Origin: Neonectria sp. B-13
Taxonomy: Eukaryota; Ascomycota; Sordariomycetes; Hypocreales; Nectriaceae
Assembly: GCA_002682825.1 (NCBI GenBank)
Contig: NOKP01000008.1
Location: forward strand, 620,001 to 684,000
Direction of reading: 5' to 3'
DNA length: 64,000 bases
Numbering within the stretch: position 1 is the stretch's first letter; each line of letters opens with the position of its first letter. Of this stretch, positions 20,469 through 32,795 are shown piece after piece. Both the position numbers and the translations under genes were made by a program. The notes under the pieces are model-generated. The model saw only the letters and a program-made list of their open reading frames with translations, did not search any database and was not told the DNA's origin.

Positions 20469-21997
20469 ATGGGTTCCCTTTCCGTAATCACCGAGCATGA
20501 TGTTACCATCACAGGCTTCACGGTCACAGACCTGCGGTTCCCAACCAGTCTAGACGGCGTTGGCTCCGATGCCATGCACGTGGGCACAAACGGATCACAC
20601 CCGTTTCTTCAGCTTCAGACGAACCGCGATGGGTTAATTGGAGAAGGCATTGTACGTGCTAGAACTCAATTACCACGATGCAGAACTGACAAGTCCCCTC
20701 TAGGCCTTCAGCAACGGCCGCGGCAGTGAGCTGATCTGCATGGCGCTCGACATCTTCGCGAAACGCGTCGTGGGAAAGACGATGCACGAGCTCACCCGCG
20801 ACATGGGCAAGACCTGGCGATACATGGTGTCCGACTCACAATATCGATGGATCGGCCCTGAAAAGAGCGTCACCCATCTGGCGGTTGCAGGTGTGCTCAA
20901 TGCCGTCTGGGACTTGTGGGGAAAGATCCTGGGCAAGCCAGTCTGGAAGATCGTCTGTGACATGAGCCCCGAGGAGATTGTCCGATGCATCGATTTCCGA
21001 TACATTACCGACGTCATCACGCCGGAAGAAAGCATTGAGATCCTCAAAAAGACTCAGAAGAACAAGGAGGCTCGTCTACAGGAGGCGATGGAGAACAGAG
21101 CTGTGCCGGCGTATACCACTTCACCTGGGTGGCTAGCATTCTCAGGCAATCGCATGAGAGAAGTTCTGGAAGAGACCATTGCGGAGGGATACACAGTATT
21201 CAAGTTCAAGGTGGGAACCAGCATCGAAGCCGATCGCGAACGATTGTCAGCGGTCCGCGAGGTTCTAGGGTACGATAAGGGGCACCAGATTATGATTGAT
21301 GCCAACCAAGTAGGTCACGTCCTAGCTCCTGGTTTTCTGTTTGCTAACAACTTCAGGTCTGGAGTGTCCCGCAGGCCATTGAGTACATGAAGCACTTGGT
21401 AGAGTTCAAGCCCGTCTTCATTGAGGAGCCAACCAACCCAGATGACGTCCTCGGTCATGCCGCCATTCGCAAGGCTCTCAAGCCGTATGGCGTCGGTGTA
21501 GCCACAGGAGAGGCAGCCCAAAACCGGGTAACCTTCAAGCAACTACTCCAGGCCGAGGCGACGGATGTCTGCCAGATTGATGCTGTCAGACTCGGTGGTG
21601 TCAACGAGTGCCTCGTGAGTATCCCCCGCATAGCTGAATCTGGCCCAAGACTGACTTTGTGTAGGCCGTCATGATCATGGCTCTCAAGTTCGACGTCCCC
21701 TGCGTGCCCCATAACGGAGCCATGGGTCTGACCGAGTTGACTTCACATCTCAGCACCATTGACTATATTGCCATCAGCGGACGAAAGTCCATGCTAGAAA
21801 ACGCCGACAGCCATCGCGAGAACTTGCGCCACCCTTCCAAGATTGAGAACGCGCATTATGTCACGCCACTAGCTCCTGGATATTCCACCGGCTACACTGA
21901 GGAGGCGTTAGAAAAGTACACTTACCCGAACGGTAGCTTCTGGAGCAGCGATATTGGGCGGGAGATTATGAACCAACCTACCGGAGGGGAGTTGTAG
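20469..21997 (+). CDS. L-fuconate dehydratase-type enolase-superfamily enzyme (ENOSF1-like), 459 aa
   Basis: Four exons: 20469-20651, 20704-21309, 21357-21614 and 21665-21997, all phase 0. The N-terminal capping domain has the family's DLRFPTSLDGVGSDAMH segment, and then RYITDVITPEESIEIL. Enolase-superfamily catalytic and metal residues are visible: K228-F-K230, D260 (DANQ), E287 (EEPTNPDDVLGHA), E315 (TGEAAQNRV) and H365 (CVPHNGAMGL). This pattern matches L-fuconate dehydratase and human ENOSF1 better than rhamnonate or galactonate dehydratases. It would turn L-fuconate into 2-keto-3-deoxy-L-fuconate with Mg2+. It is the key enzyme for naming the cluster. A sugar dehydrogenase and lactonase for the first steps are not obvious here and may lie elsewhere. 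Confidence 0.88.
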
Positions 21998-22075
21998 ATT
22001 ATGTACTGTATGTAAGAACCTGGGAGTCTAGACATTAAGTTGTATGCTTTCATAAACGTCAATAAACGCCCGTAT

Positions 22076-24088
22076 CTATACACGAGATAAAATCCGTTGT
22101 TTTCTTTGCACATCCTCTAAAATTGATACAACAGCCTCGAGGCTAGAAAAGGCCCATGGTCGTATGTTGTTGATAGCAGTGGTTTGGAGTTCGTCGATAT
22201 CGAGGACAAGGTGTCGCAAGTCGGGACTTAGCGACGCGAGGGTCAGCACAACGATTGCGCCGAGGGACCTAGAAGTGTTAGATGTTTCCGCAAGTTTGAA
22301 GGATGACGTACGATAATGAAAATGTCCACGTGTACTGGCTGGGTCCGATCAAGACTCTCGTGGTGTTGTGGATGTAACACCTGCAGCTTTCTATACAGAG
22401 AGCCGCCTTCTCCATCATGGACTCGGACGCATGTTGCATTCCATGGGTGGCGATGTAAAGCACAAAGGGCCGGTAGATGATATGCCGCGCTGCAAAATAC
22501 CGTATTCGCAATACGGGCTCGCGGTCGTTTGACTCAATGGCAGGGGTGCCGACGCCGAGTGCAGGTCGATATGCCTCCGGAATCGAGGAGTGCCATGTTT
22601 CCAACTGGGTATGAAGCTCGTCGCAAACTGAAATCATTGACGACACATCTTCGATGGAAAAATCGTCAGGGGCCATGAGCGTAGTGGATGACAAGGTGAG
22701 GACGTGCTTTTTGCTTGGGTAGAGAGAGTTGTGGATGCGATTAAGCAGTCTGCGGATCGAAATTTCTGCAAGGTAGCAAGTCGATTGCATGAGGCCAAGA
22801 TTGGTGCAGTTCGGGAGACTGGTTTCGTCGGTTAACTGTTGAAGCCCGCTTCGTGGGAGCTCAAGCTCAGCCAGTCGGTCGCATTCCACCAGGAAACAAG
22901 ACCAGAAGAGTCGAATAATGCTCTCCCGAGAGTTAGGTCCTTCTTCCCGAGGATCAATTCTGCCAATTTATCAGCGTAGACCGGTGCTAGAGTGGCATTG
23001 GTTCTTACCCAGATAGCTTAAACTGGAGTATCGTCGATGCAGAGTAGATTAATCGCCAACTCTGCAGTGGACGAACAATGTACGCAAAGTAGACGCTGGC
23101 CAATACCAGTGCTTGGGGAAGTAAGAGGCTGTACGAAAAGGACCAGGAGGACTGGGAAATGAGGGTCGGCATTGCGTGTTGCATGTATTGCATGCCTGGC
23201 GGTGATGAACTGAATCTTTCAGGGTCTGGATGAGCGGATGCCACAGTTCCGAGGGCGAATATGACCATGCAGAGGGCGGAAGCGATGCTCGAGTCGGGGC
23301 CCGTCTCCAGGAATTGTGAGTAAATGTCCTGGAACTCGTTCTGGTCTAGAATTGGATGGCTGTGGTGTGCTGAATTGAAGAATATGGCGACCAGCTCATC
23401 AGCCACATCGCGGTTAATTTCCATTGACGGTCGCGGGTCGGGCCAGTCCTCGAAGGACAGTTCAGGAGGTAACCTGTTCCTCGACTCGAGCAGGAAGAAC
23501 AGATCCGTGGGGTACTCTCCGATCAATGCTTTCATGGCCGGCAAGCTCAGCAGGTAGCTTGAGGATGTTTTGTGTTTTACTGGAATCGTCAACGGGGGCA
23601 GGTTTGGCTCTGACTGTAGGTCAAGCCCAGCGAACGACCAAGGGGTGAACGGCACGCCAACACCCCCTTGGATGCCGGTCATTGGCATTGACGATTGACT
23701 TTGTGGTGAAGTCTCGTTCTGAAGATGAGACATGGGGACACGGTTCTCGGCTGATAAGGCAGCTATCCTTTCTGATTGGTTTTCCAAGATGGTCTCAATG
23801 TCCCGAAGTCGGTTGATGATTTCTCGTGTACCGCCAGAGGTATCGATCCTAGGCTGATGAGTATCAAGGATACATGATTTTATCGCGTCACGCACCTTTG
23901 AGATGGTTGGTCGTCATATTGACAGTCGACCTCCATCTCCATGCAGTTGGAGCACGATGGCTTCCGCGCGTCGCATCGTCGTTTGCTACCAAATCAGCAT
24001 CATTGACACCAGAATCCGTGTCAATCGTGACGTACCGACTCCGACAAAAGCTACACGCCAGTGCAACTCGTTTCCTGTTATAACTCAT
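22076..24088 (-). CDS. Zn2Cys6 transcription factor, 607 aa, probable regulator of the deoxy-sugar cluster
   Basis: Five exons: 24036-24088, 23896-23985, 23848-23009, 22959-22312 and 22268-22076, all in frame. Exons 1-2 together give a complete binuclear cluster C-x2-C-x6-C-x6-C-x2-C-x6-C (CSFCRSRKRRCDARKPSC, SNC, MEMEVDC). A coiled-coil-like linker follows (IINRLRDIETILENQSERIAAL). The rest is the fungal-specific middle homology region (SQFLETGP, VECDRLAELELPRSG, ARHIIYRPFVLYI). It lies tail to tail with the dehydratase, only 78 bp apart, and looks intact. Its own promoter lacks a full copy of the 15-bp motif. CGG-type half sites are what this class binds, so it is the natural candidate for the CGGGG-N3-GGCGGCA sites. 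Confidence 0.9.
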
Positions 24089-24895
24089 TCTTCCAGCCCA
24101 TCAAACTTGTGCTTTGATTGACAATATCAAGAACCCGAAGAAATGATGGACGACGCGGCCCATGTGTAAAGCATCACGGGCTCACGGTGAGGGGCCGGTT
24201 CGTTTTGTCACCTGACTCGACCAACCCCCGCAATCGGACAAGCGCGTCTCAAACTCACGTTGTTTACCCTACAGCTCCACCGTTTACAGGATAGTCATTT
24301 GTTTGGATTCTGTTCCATAGTCTCAAATGCTAAGATAGATACTCGTCATCTTTAAGACAAATACTCTTTAACTTTGGATATGGGTTATGGAGTTCAATGT
24401 GTCGCCGCAACTGCAGTGAATACTGGGGCAAAAGGCCAACTCAACCATCAAGTCAAAGGTATTTATGTTCCCCGAATCTCAACAGATGGCTTGGGATCTG
24501 GGAACACAGCTCACCAAAATTTACCCAACAGTTGAAAACAGTACATTAGTTAAATGAAGCTAGTCTCTCATCTCATTATTTCTTAGCAAAGATAGATAAC
24601 TGTATGGTTGTGATCGAAACCCAAGACCAAGAGTTGTGCAGAGCAGCTTGCATTTGAATGTCACGTGCTTACGATAGCATGCTGCATATTTATGCCGACC
24701 TTATGCAAATATGTCTTGCTCCGCGGCTCCCGAGCCGAGAACTAGCATCGCGAGCGAATTTTGCGGCCGAAACGTTTACAAAGGCCTGAGAAGGATACAA
24801 ATTGTGATGCTACTTTAAACATCTTTCTTCACCTGTCTTCAACTTCTATTCTCAATTGTCCCGATATTCGCCATCTCGGCGAGTCTTATTTAACC
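24089..24895. other. Divergent intergenic region
   Basis: Promoters of the Zn2Cys6 gene and the DUF4396 gene. No coding sequence, RNA or repeat recognised. Confidence 0.4.
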
Positions 24896-25620
24896 ATGAA
24901 CAACGCCATTCATGTCTCTCGACTCTGTGGGTTGCGACTCTTGCGCCCTGCGACGCGACCTACCGGAGCGACGCGCCTACGGTTGAACTCGCATACCAAA
25001 AGCCATGCTGTGAGGCTATTTTCGACTTCTGCGAGTCAATCCACAAGCCAAAAAACCACAAAGCCCTGTTCTAAGAGTCAGACTTGTCACACACCACAAC
25101 CTCTGTCCGTCCGTTCGTCGTCTTTTTGGACTTCGCGGCCAACATGGAACCGAGCTTCTGTAAATACCTTGCGGTGTCTTGCTGGCTGCACATTTGGAGA
25201 TTTCACGGCCATGTGGCTCCTTCAGTTGAACTATCCAGACCTTGGAATGGGAGTGATTATGCCAATAGCGAGTAAGTGGAACCATATAAACGCAAGATTT
25301 GCAATTCCTAATACGGCTTTGATAAAGTGATTTCTGGAATCTCAACCTCCATTCTACTGGAGACTGTGCTGCTTCGCCTTGGTCGCGATGGACTATCATG
25401 GATCCCCGCCGTCAAGACTGCCATCGGGATGAGCTTCATTTCAATGGCGACCATGGAGATTGCTGAAAACGCAGTTGACTATTACCTCACTGGAGGAACG
25501 GTTTCGTTTGACTCTCCTGCATTTTGGGTTGCAGCCCTGGTTTCTATGGCTGCTGGGTTCTTCGCACCGCTTCCATACAATTACATCCGTCTCCGAAAGT
25601 TTGGAAAGTCATGTCACTAG
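24896..25620 (+). CDS. DUF4396 membrane protein, probably mitochondrial, 222 aa
   Basis: Two exons, 24896-25271 and 25328-25620. The first ~90 residues are basic and Ser/Thr-rich with few acids, like a mitochondrial presequence (SRLCGLRLLRPATRP, RLFSTSASQST). The conserved part begins at CTFGDFTAMWLLQ and continues in exon 2 with LLETVLLRLGRDGLSW, GMSFISMATMEIAENAVDYY and GFFAPLPYNYIRLRKFGKSC, which is the DUF4396 pattern. Three or so hydrophobic segments suggest an inner-membrane protein. Function unknown; related bacterial proteins are small membrane proteins. Splicing is needed to keep the domain whole. Confidence 0.85.
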
Positions 25621-26068
25621 TTAGTAGCAGACGTTGTATTATTATTTGTATGAATAGAAAATCTCTGCTTTCTTTTACCTACCCTTTGTCTTGGATCGCA
25701 TAGTAGAAAGTGGTAGACAGTCACCTTCTTGTGAAGGCGGTATACTTTACGTGCATCGTCGATTATGTACCATTCGAACAAAACTAGCCGTGATGCGTCG
25801 TGCGGGGAAGTTGACTGTGTAGTCCATTCATGGGAATCGGACCAGCCGGCTCAAGGGAAGAGAACGATTAATCAACCATTTGTGTGTACTCCCTAGACGT
25901 GGAATTGCCCGAATGAAGTTACCTTAAGTGGAGAAAACACAATTTGTCATCACATATGTAGCGTTCGCGGGCGGCGATGGCATCATCACTTTTATAGACC
26001 CCGCTTCAAACCCCCTTGCCCTCAGAAACCTATTCATCTTTGGTATCATCTCAATCTTAACAGAAATA
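25621..26068. other. Intergenic, promoter of the isochorismatase-type gene
   Basis: An open frame from 25928 leads into the next gene but its codons look unconserved and hydrophobic; it may be leader or a spliced 5'UTR. No other feature seen. Confidence 0.35.
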
Positions 26069-26703
26069 ATGTCAACTCCTTTCTTGTTCCGTGAGCTTCT
26101 CGGTGTCCCGCCGTCTACGGCAAGCCCCAAAGATAGCACTCTCGTTATTATCGACGCGCAAAACGAGTACGCTGCGGGAAAGCTTAAGGTCGCAAACGTG
26201 GACTCATCTCGCAAGGCCATTGCCTCGATCCTCAACAAGTATCGGGAGGCCAATGGCAACGTTATCCACGTCTTGCACGCAACTCCTGAAGGAGCTCCTG
26301 TCTTCACTCCTGGCACCAACCTAGCTAAAGAGTTCGAGGAGCTTACACCTGAAGACGGCGAGAAAATCATCCACAAGAACTTCCCAGGCTCTTTTGCGGG
26401 GACAGACTTGCAGGAGCATTTGGAGAAGCTAGGAAGCAAGAAGATTGTTCTCGCGGGCTACATGGTAAGTTTCCTGCCCTCAGTGACCCTTGTGTAAATT
26501 ATTGGTAACAGGACTAGGCGCACGTATGTGTTTCTACCACTGCTAGACAAGCTGCTCAGAGAGGTTACGATGTTGTAGTTGCAGAGGACGCTGTTGGTGA
26601 TAGGGACATTCCTGGCGTGGATGCCGAGCAGCTCACTCGCGTTGCGCTGAGCGAGATTGCGGACGCCTTTGGAACAATTGTTCATAGCAGCAGCATTGCT
26701 TGA
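26069..26703 (+). CDS. Isochorismatase-family cysteine hydrolase, 193 aa
   Basis: Two exons, 26069-26464 and 26518-26703. The family's catalytic triad is visible: D29 (VIIDAQNEY), K103 ([10 protein letters not shown]) and C136 ([10 protein letters not shown], second exon), with the usual [10 protein letters not shown] loop. The C-terminal [13 protein letters not shown] block also fits. The family includes isochorismatases, nicotinamidases and N-carbamoyl or ureide hydrolases; substrate cannot be told from sequence here. About 190 aa is normal. The start at 26069 gives the standard N-terminus; an in-frame upstream extension of ~47 residues looks non-coding. Confidence 0.88.
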
Positions 26704-28148
26704 GAGGAATCATTGAACATAGACTCGGACAAAGTTGCCGCAGGATATTAATCTATTATTTAAGATTAATCTAGATCTTGATAAACATCTCGGATGGCTA
26801 GCCCTTGAAACGTGACTGGAGCATCCTGCTCAAATGCACTGGCAGCCTTTGGCAATATTTCCGAGAACCTCCCCCTTCTCTTGTCAATTTTGACCGGTGC
26901 TGGCTGGCCTGACCGCTCACACCCGTAAGACAATTACCCGACTGCTAAGCCTCATTTTCGGTCATTTGCCAAAAGTAATATCCAATGAATAGTTGCCAAG
27001 AGATGCACATCGCAGCCTCGTTATGTTGCCGCGGACCCTCCAGGTGATAAGATGCATACTCGTGCAGGTCATTGGGTCAACTTGCATTCACAATGGTCAG
27101 AACTAACCAGTTGAAGCCAGACGGGTGCAACGTAACTGAGAGCACTAACCGCCAACCGACACGGAAAAGCGCCCAACAGACCGGGTGGCTGAGACAAGGG
27201 CAGCAAATGATTGGAATGATATGACTTAGCCCCATCCAAGAGAGTGAGAGGGGAAAATATTAGCCTGTCGTCTGCATCCTTCACCGTTAACTCCACAACG
27301 TATTCAGCTCCTGCACGAGGTGCTGCAGCTAAGAAGCCTCCGAGCTAATCGTTTGTCCTGGCTGATAACCTCCCTGCAAGCCGAATGCTTCTAATAGGTG
27401 GCCTTACTCAAGCTTCGTGCATCTGCGGCCATATAGTCAGGCCCTGTAAGCAGAACGGACCAATTGCTGCCTGGATACTTCCACCAACATCTTCTTCTGC
27501 ATTCAGACGAGAAAGCACTGCCCCAGCGCCCACATTCTTCCCACTGGCTGTCCCAATCATCACTGGGCGCATATCAAAGTGTAAATACCAATAGGCCAGA
27601 AGGGTTGAAAAGGTAAACTCGCTGCCTATTCCACTATTGCAGTATATCAGCTGACACCTAAGACAGGAGGCAAGATAGGTAGCTGTACATATGCACTTCA
27701 CGTATGATGTACGCACCAGCAGCTGCACTTTTAAGTACCAGCCATTGCGAATCGTAATTACAAACCCCCGCAGCAAGACCAATGATTTGATTGGGCGACT
27801 ATAAAGTTCCCTCATAATCAGGCTGGGCTTGCTGCTGGACAAGAAAACTCTCCCTCCCAAGCATTGATCTCTCAAGCAATTCCCGCTCCTCTACCGGCGC
27901 AAGCTGCCGTTTGCAAAGCACCGCCGGCAACCTCAAGCTACCAGCTCTCTGTCCTCTGTTTACCCAGTTTCCTTGCAGAGCCTGCTAGTCTCCACGGACA
28001 GATTCACACGTATCCGTAAGTCATTATACGTGACCCCAAGCTTAATCGCAACACATAAGTTAATTGGTTCACTAGATGACTTGCCCTTGTCTCAAAACCT
28101 CGCCAAGCAAGTGACCGTCGACCGAAACCCGAAGTTTTGCAGCCAAAG
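26704..28148. other. 1.4-kb intergenic region without a recognised gene
   Basis: A 155-codon minus-strand open frame (27408-27875) resembles no family and shows no domain pattern. No RNA gene, repeat or transposon end noticed. The right end is the promoter and leader of the SesA-NACHT-WD40 gene, with a possible leader intron around 28016-28075. Confidence 0.4.
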
Positions 28149-31100
28149 ATGTCAGGGTTCGAGATCTTCAGCTTAATCGCGAACATCGTCGCCATCACGG
28201 AAAGTATCATTGAGGCGTATGGCGCAATCAAGGATCTTCCAGGTCTACCCGAAGCATTTCACACAGTGAGAAGAAGGCTTCCACTTGTTGAGAGTACTCT
28301 TCAGGATGCGAAAAAGCACACCCAGGACTTTATCGACGTGGAAGGCGACGACCCCGAACCACTCAACAGTCTCGTGGATGGCTGTCACAAGAAGACCGAA
28401 AAGTTGAAGAACATATTTCTTAAACTCCACCAGTCAAAAGGGAAACCTGTCCTTCAGGTGTATCAGATGCTTGTAGCCAACATAGGCAAAAAGGGCCGAG
28501 TTGAATCGCTCATGGGTGACATCTTGAAGGACGTTCAGACCTTGACATCTTACCGTGTGTTCAAGACGGCAACACAGCACCAGGTGGAAGAGTTGAAGAA
28601 GGCCATAGAAGAGATGAACCAAGTCGATCCATCGCTACCTGATTCACTTTTTGAAGAGAAGCCCGCCAGCAACATCCATAATGGCCAGGGGCACATTAAC
28701 AGCGTCTCTGGCGCCAACAGCACACAGAACAATGTTAACGGGGGCATGTACAACTACAAGGCGGACGGTGGGACTATCAGTTTCAGTGAGCTCCCAAAGT
28801 CTAAGCATTCTTAGGGGAAGTAAGACCATCGAGTCATGAGACATCATGGAGATAGAAGTAAATAAACATTGAGATAATCAAGGCAGCAACTGACTCGTGG
28901 AAAAATAGTGACCAAGAATTTCTCCCATGGTTAGTTACCTGCGGTGATAAATCCCAAACATCACCATTCCTGAGAGATGTGACTTCCCCCGACATCGAAG
29001 TTTCGTATTAACAAATACCCTTCAGGTAATCGCGATGACAAGGAATCTTGCCTTGCAAGCCTGTGGGTGACGGACCCCCGAGACGATAAGACGCGAATCG
29101 AAGAAACCAAGGGCGGCTTGCTCCATGACTCATACGCCTGGATTCTCGAAAACGATGAATTCAAAAAGTGGCGCGAGGAAATGAGCCCACTACTTTGGAT
29201 CAATGGCGACCCCGGAAAAGGCAAGACAATGTTGATCTGTGGCATTATCAATGAGTTGGGCCCTTCCACGAAGCTGGAAGACCAAGGTTCCGACACCATC
29301 CTGTCGTATTCTTTCTGCGAAGCGAGCGACCCGCGTATTAATACCGCGTCATCAGTGTTACGCGGCATCCTTTACCTCTTGGCCGTGCAGAAACCGTCCT
29401 TGAGCTCTCACATTCAAGAAAAGTATCAGCATTCTGGCCAAACGCTTTTTGAAGACAAGAATGCTTGGTCCGCGCTGTGCACGATCTTTACGAATTGTTT
29501 GAAAGAACTACGTTCTCAGACAACCTACCTTATCATCGATGCACTTGATGAATGCAGAGAGGGATGGAAGAACCTTCTACAGTTCATCCTCAAGAAGTCG
29601 TCATGGCCTCATGTCAAGTGGATTGTCTCGAGTCGCAATAGGCCAGACATCAAGGAGGTTCTCGACACTGCCCCACACAAGGTACGGTTATGCTTGGAGC
29701 TGAACGAAAAGGCCGTCTCTGCAGCTGTCAACTCATACATTCAGCACAAGGTGAAAGTCTTGGCGAAGAAAAAGAATTACGTGCCCGAAACGAAACAGGT
29801 TGTTCAGAACCACTTGTCCTCAAAGGCACAGAACACATTCCTCTGGGTGTCCTTGGCTTGTCAAATGCTCGAGGATACTCCAAAATGGAGGACTTTGAAG
29901 GAGCTGGAGGCTTTCCCATATGGACTCGAACCTCTTTACGAACGAATGCTCGAGCAAGTACGCAACGAGAGAACGGATATTTCCGGCTTCTACCAGCGAA
30001 TCATTGTTGTCATGTTGACTGTCTTTCGACCCATCTCCTTGGACGAACTTGTGTCTTTGTTGGAGGTTCCTGATGGTGCGTCTGACGACGACTCGTTATC
30101 CGAGATTATAGGGTTCTGTGGCTCGTTCCTGACGCTTCGAAAACGGACCATTTACTTCGTACACGATTCGGCAAAGGCTTTCCTCATGAACGCAACCAAC
30201 GATTTTAGCTACGATGGAAAAGAGCAGCACCGTATCATCTTCTCAAAATCGCTCCAGGTCATGTCAAAATCCCTTCGACGCGATATCTACAGCTTAGAAC
30301 CAGAGGGACGGCCGACCAAGGACCTGCTGGCCTCACTGCGGTATCCATGTGTCTGCTGGGTCCCTCACTTGACAAACTGTGGCTCTGATGCCCAAAACCA
30401 GGAATTGGTAGATGGTGGCCCCGTTGAAAAGTTTTTACGCCAGCACTATCTCCATTGGCTCGAAGTTCTCGGCTATATGGGGGATGTTTCAGTTGGGATA
30501 GCCTCAATGAGGGAGCTGGAGGGTATTCTTCAGGTAAGGAAAACGCTCCTAGGAGGAGAACCATATCCACTGACAGCGATTCAGAGCTACACTTCTCAGC
30601 TCGCCAACCTAGTCCAAGACGAAAACAGATTCATTCGATACCACAGAGGGACAATTGAGAAAAGTCCTCTTCAGGTTTATACTTCAGCACTTGTGTTCAG
30701 CCCAGCACGCAGCATCACGAGGGAAATCTATCAAGAAGAGGAGCCAAAATGGATTACGACGAAGCCAATTACGGAGGAAAACTGGAGTGCATGCTTGCAG
30801 ACGATGGAGGGTCACACTGCCAGCGTCACATTTGTCGCATTCTCGCATGATGGTCGCCTTCTGGCATCAGCATCAGATGATACAACAGCCAGGGTCTGGG
30901 ATGTGACCACAGGGGAATGCATAAAAACGCTCATAGGTCATACTCACGGTCTTACCTCAGTCGCTTTCTCAGAAAATAATTTCTGGATTGCATCGGCATC
31001 ACTGGATCGCACGATCAAAATCTGGGACGGAGAGCAGGGAACATGCATACGGACACTCGAGGGTCATACGAAAGTCGTCAGGTCGGTTGCATTCTCTCAG

Positions 31101-32795
31101 GATGGTCGTTTACTTGTATCCGGATCTGAAGACACAACCGTCAAACTCTGGGACCCGGAAACAGGAGCCTGCATACGAACGCTTCACGAGCATACTGACG
31201 ATGTCACCTCGGTTTCATTATCCGAAGACGGTCAGTTTCTTGCATCAGCATCATGGAAATCGATGAGCCTTTGGGACCTGAAAAGGCAAGTCCGTCTACA
31301 GACATTTGCAGCCCACAGTTTCGACCTGTTCGGTTGCGTCAAATTCTCGCCCGACTATAAATTGGGGGTGACTTACTCCAACAGAATTAAGCTCTGGGAT
31401 CCAGCCGCGGGCAAATTCCTCCAGGTGATGAATAGGCAGAGTAGAGGCCTACATTCCGTCGACTCGATTGAATTTTCACGGGATGGTCACCTGCTTGCGT
31501 CAAGTACCATACTTGGCCCAATCGAGATACTCGACAGGACAACTGGGAATTGTTTGCAGCAATTTGAGGAAGGAGCTTTATCGATTGCGTTCTCGCCTAC
31601 CAGTCGATTGCTTGCATCAACAAACGGTCGGATGATTAAAATCTGGGATCTAGCAATGACGGATTCGGCTCAGATTAATCAGTTACACCAGCGCCGCAAT
31701 TCACGTAATTCTCACCTTGTCTTGCTCTCTCCCAATGGTTCCCTGGTTGTATCATCTGATGATATGACGATCAAACTCTGGGATTCTGCGACTGGAAAAT
31801 GTGTACAGACGTTCGACTTTCCTATGTTTACTACATTGCCTGTCTTTTCACCGGACAGTCGCTTACTTGCCCTATACGAGGCTGTGGAGATTCAGATCAG
31901 AGACACAGCGACAGGGGCGCAAGTGAAGGCGTTCAGAGACACAGTGTCAGAGGCGCAAGTGAAGGCGCTCATGGACGATAAATTTCGGAGTAGCGTTGTA
32001 TTCTCCCATGAAAGTCGCTGGCTTGCATCGGCGCCTAAGAAAGGCTCGGTCAAGGTATGGGACCTGAAAAGAGGCGAATGCATCCAAAGACTCGGGCACG
32101 ACGACGATGAACCCCAATCGCTTGTATTTTCCCACAACAGTCGCTACCTGGCAGTGGGTTCTAGGAGCTGGATCAAGTTATGGGATTCGAACACATGGAA
32201 ATGCAAACAGACTCTCAACGCCGATATAGCGATTGACGTTGTGGTCTTTTCCCATGACGACCACTGGCTTGCGTCATCATCTTCCTACACCTTTCCTTGT
32301 TATACGGAGATCAGAATCTGGGACTTGAAAAAGGGGAGATGTACAAGAACATGTAAACTCGACACACAATGTGTTGTGCAAGCTTTTGATCCAGCAAGCT
32401 TATATTTTCAGACGAACATCGGCACAATGGTGCTCGATCTTCATCCAATATCGCGACCTCGCCTCAAGGGTTACGGAATAACCGCCGACCAGCAGTGCAT
32501 CTTATGGAATACTGAGTACGTACTTTGGCTGCCGCCAGAGTATCGGCCATTTGGCATTCTAACTTTGGGAACCCACGCGGTTGCTATTGGCGGCTCCAAG
32601 GTCGTAATTGGTTGCGAGTCTGGACAGGTCTTGATTCTTGAGTTTGCGGCTGAAGGTCCATTGGCTTCATCAACAAGTCAGCAACGAGTGGCGCTCTGCA
32701 GAACGCCTCTTGGCCGCAGTCTGCAAACCTTTCACGTGCACCGAACACGTTCACTATCTCGGCGGCGACCGTCTCAAACCCCTTCTCTAGATTAA
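28149..32795 (+). CDS. SesA-NACHT-WD40 STAND/NLR protein, 1468 aa
   Basis: Two exons, 28149-28785 and 29026-32795. A 240-nt intron (GTGAGC...TTCAG) joins TISFS to NRDDKESCLASLWVTDPRDD, the usual linker before NACHT. Residues ~1-150 form a SesA-like N-terminal effector domain (FEIFSLIANIVAITESIIEA). Residues ~180-210 are Asn/Gly-rich (GANSTQNNVNGGMYNY). NACHT: Walker A GDPGKGKT at ~273, Walker B YLIIDALDEC at ~380. From ~798 to ~1418 about a dozen WD40 blades occur, regular at first (GHTASVTFVAFSHDGRLLAS, ARVWDV) and divergent later. Such proteins are predicted cytosolic sensors in incompatibility or cell-death pathways. If the intron is kept, an in-frame TAG at 28812 ends a 221-aa SesA-only protein. 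Confidence 0.85.
31899..31970 (+). repeat. 36-bp tandem duplication inside a WD40 blade
   Basis: Two adjacent 36-bp units (31899-31934, 31935-31970) with 32 of 36 identical bases. They encode RDTATGAQVKAF and RDTVSEAQVKAL, adding 12 residues to one blade while keeping frame. Confidence 0.85.

Noticed and set aside
25928..26068. In-frame N-terminal extension of the isochorismatase-type protein
   Set aside because: The extension is unconserved and makes the protein longer than the family; the ATG at 26069 gives the usual start.
27408..27875. 155-codon minus-strand frame
   Set aside because: No domain pattern, no supporting splice or promoter context, and the composition looks like translated non-coding sequence.
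28680..28785. HET-s-type prion-forming repeat in the Asn/Gly-rich tail before NACHT
   Set aside because: The tail is Asn/Gly-rich but lacks the paired ~21-residue pattern of HET-s-related amyloid motifs; described only as low-complexity.
28149..29066. SesA protein and NACHT-WD40 protein as two separate genes
   Set aside because: The second frame has no ATG before the conserved linker, while a GTGAGC/TTCAG intron joins the two in frame exactly within that linker. Kept as one gene, with the short form as a possible isoform.
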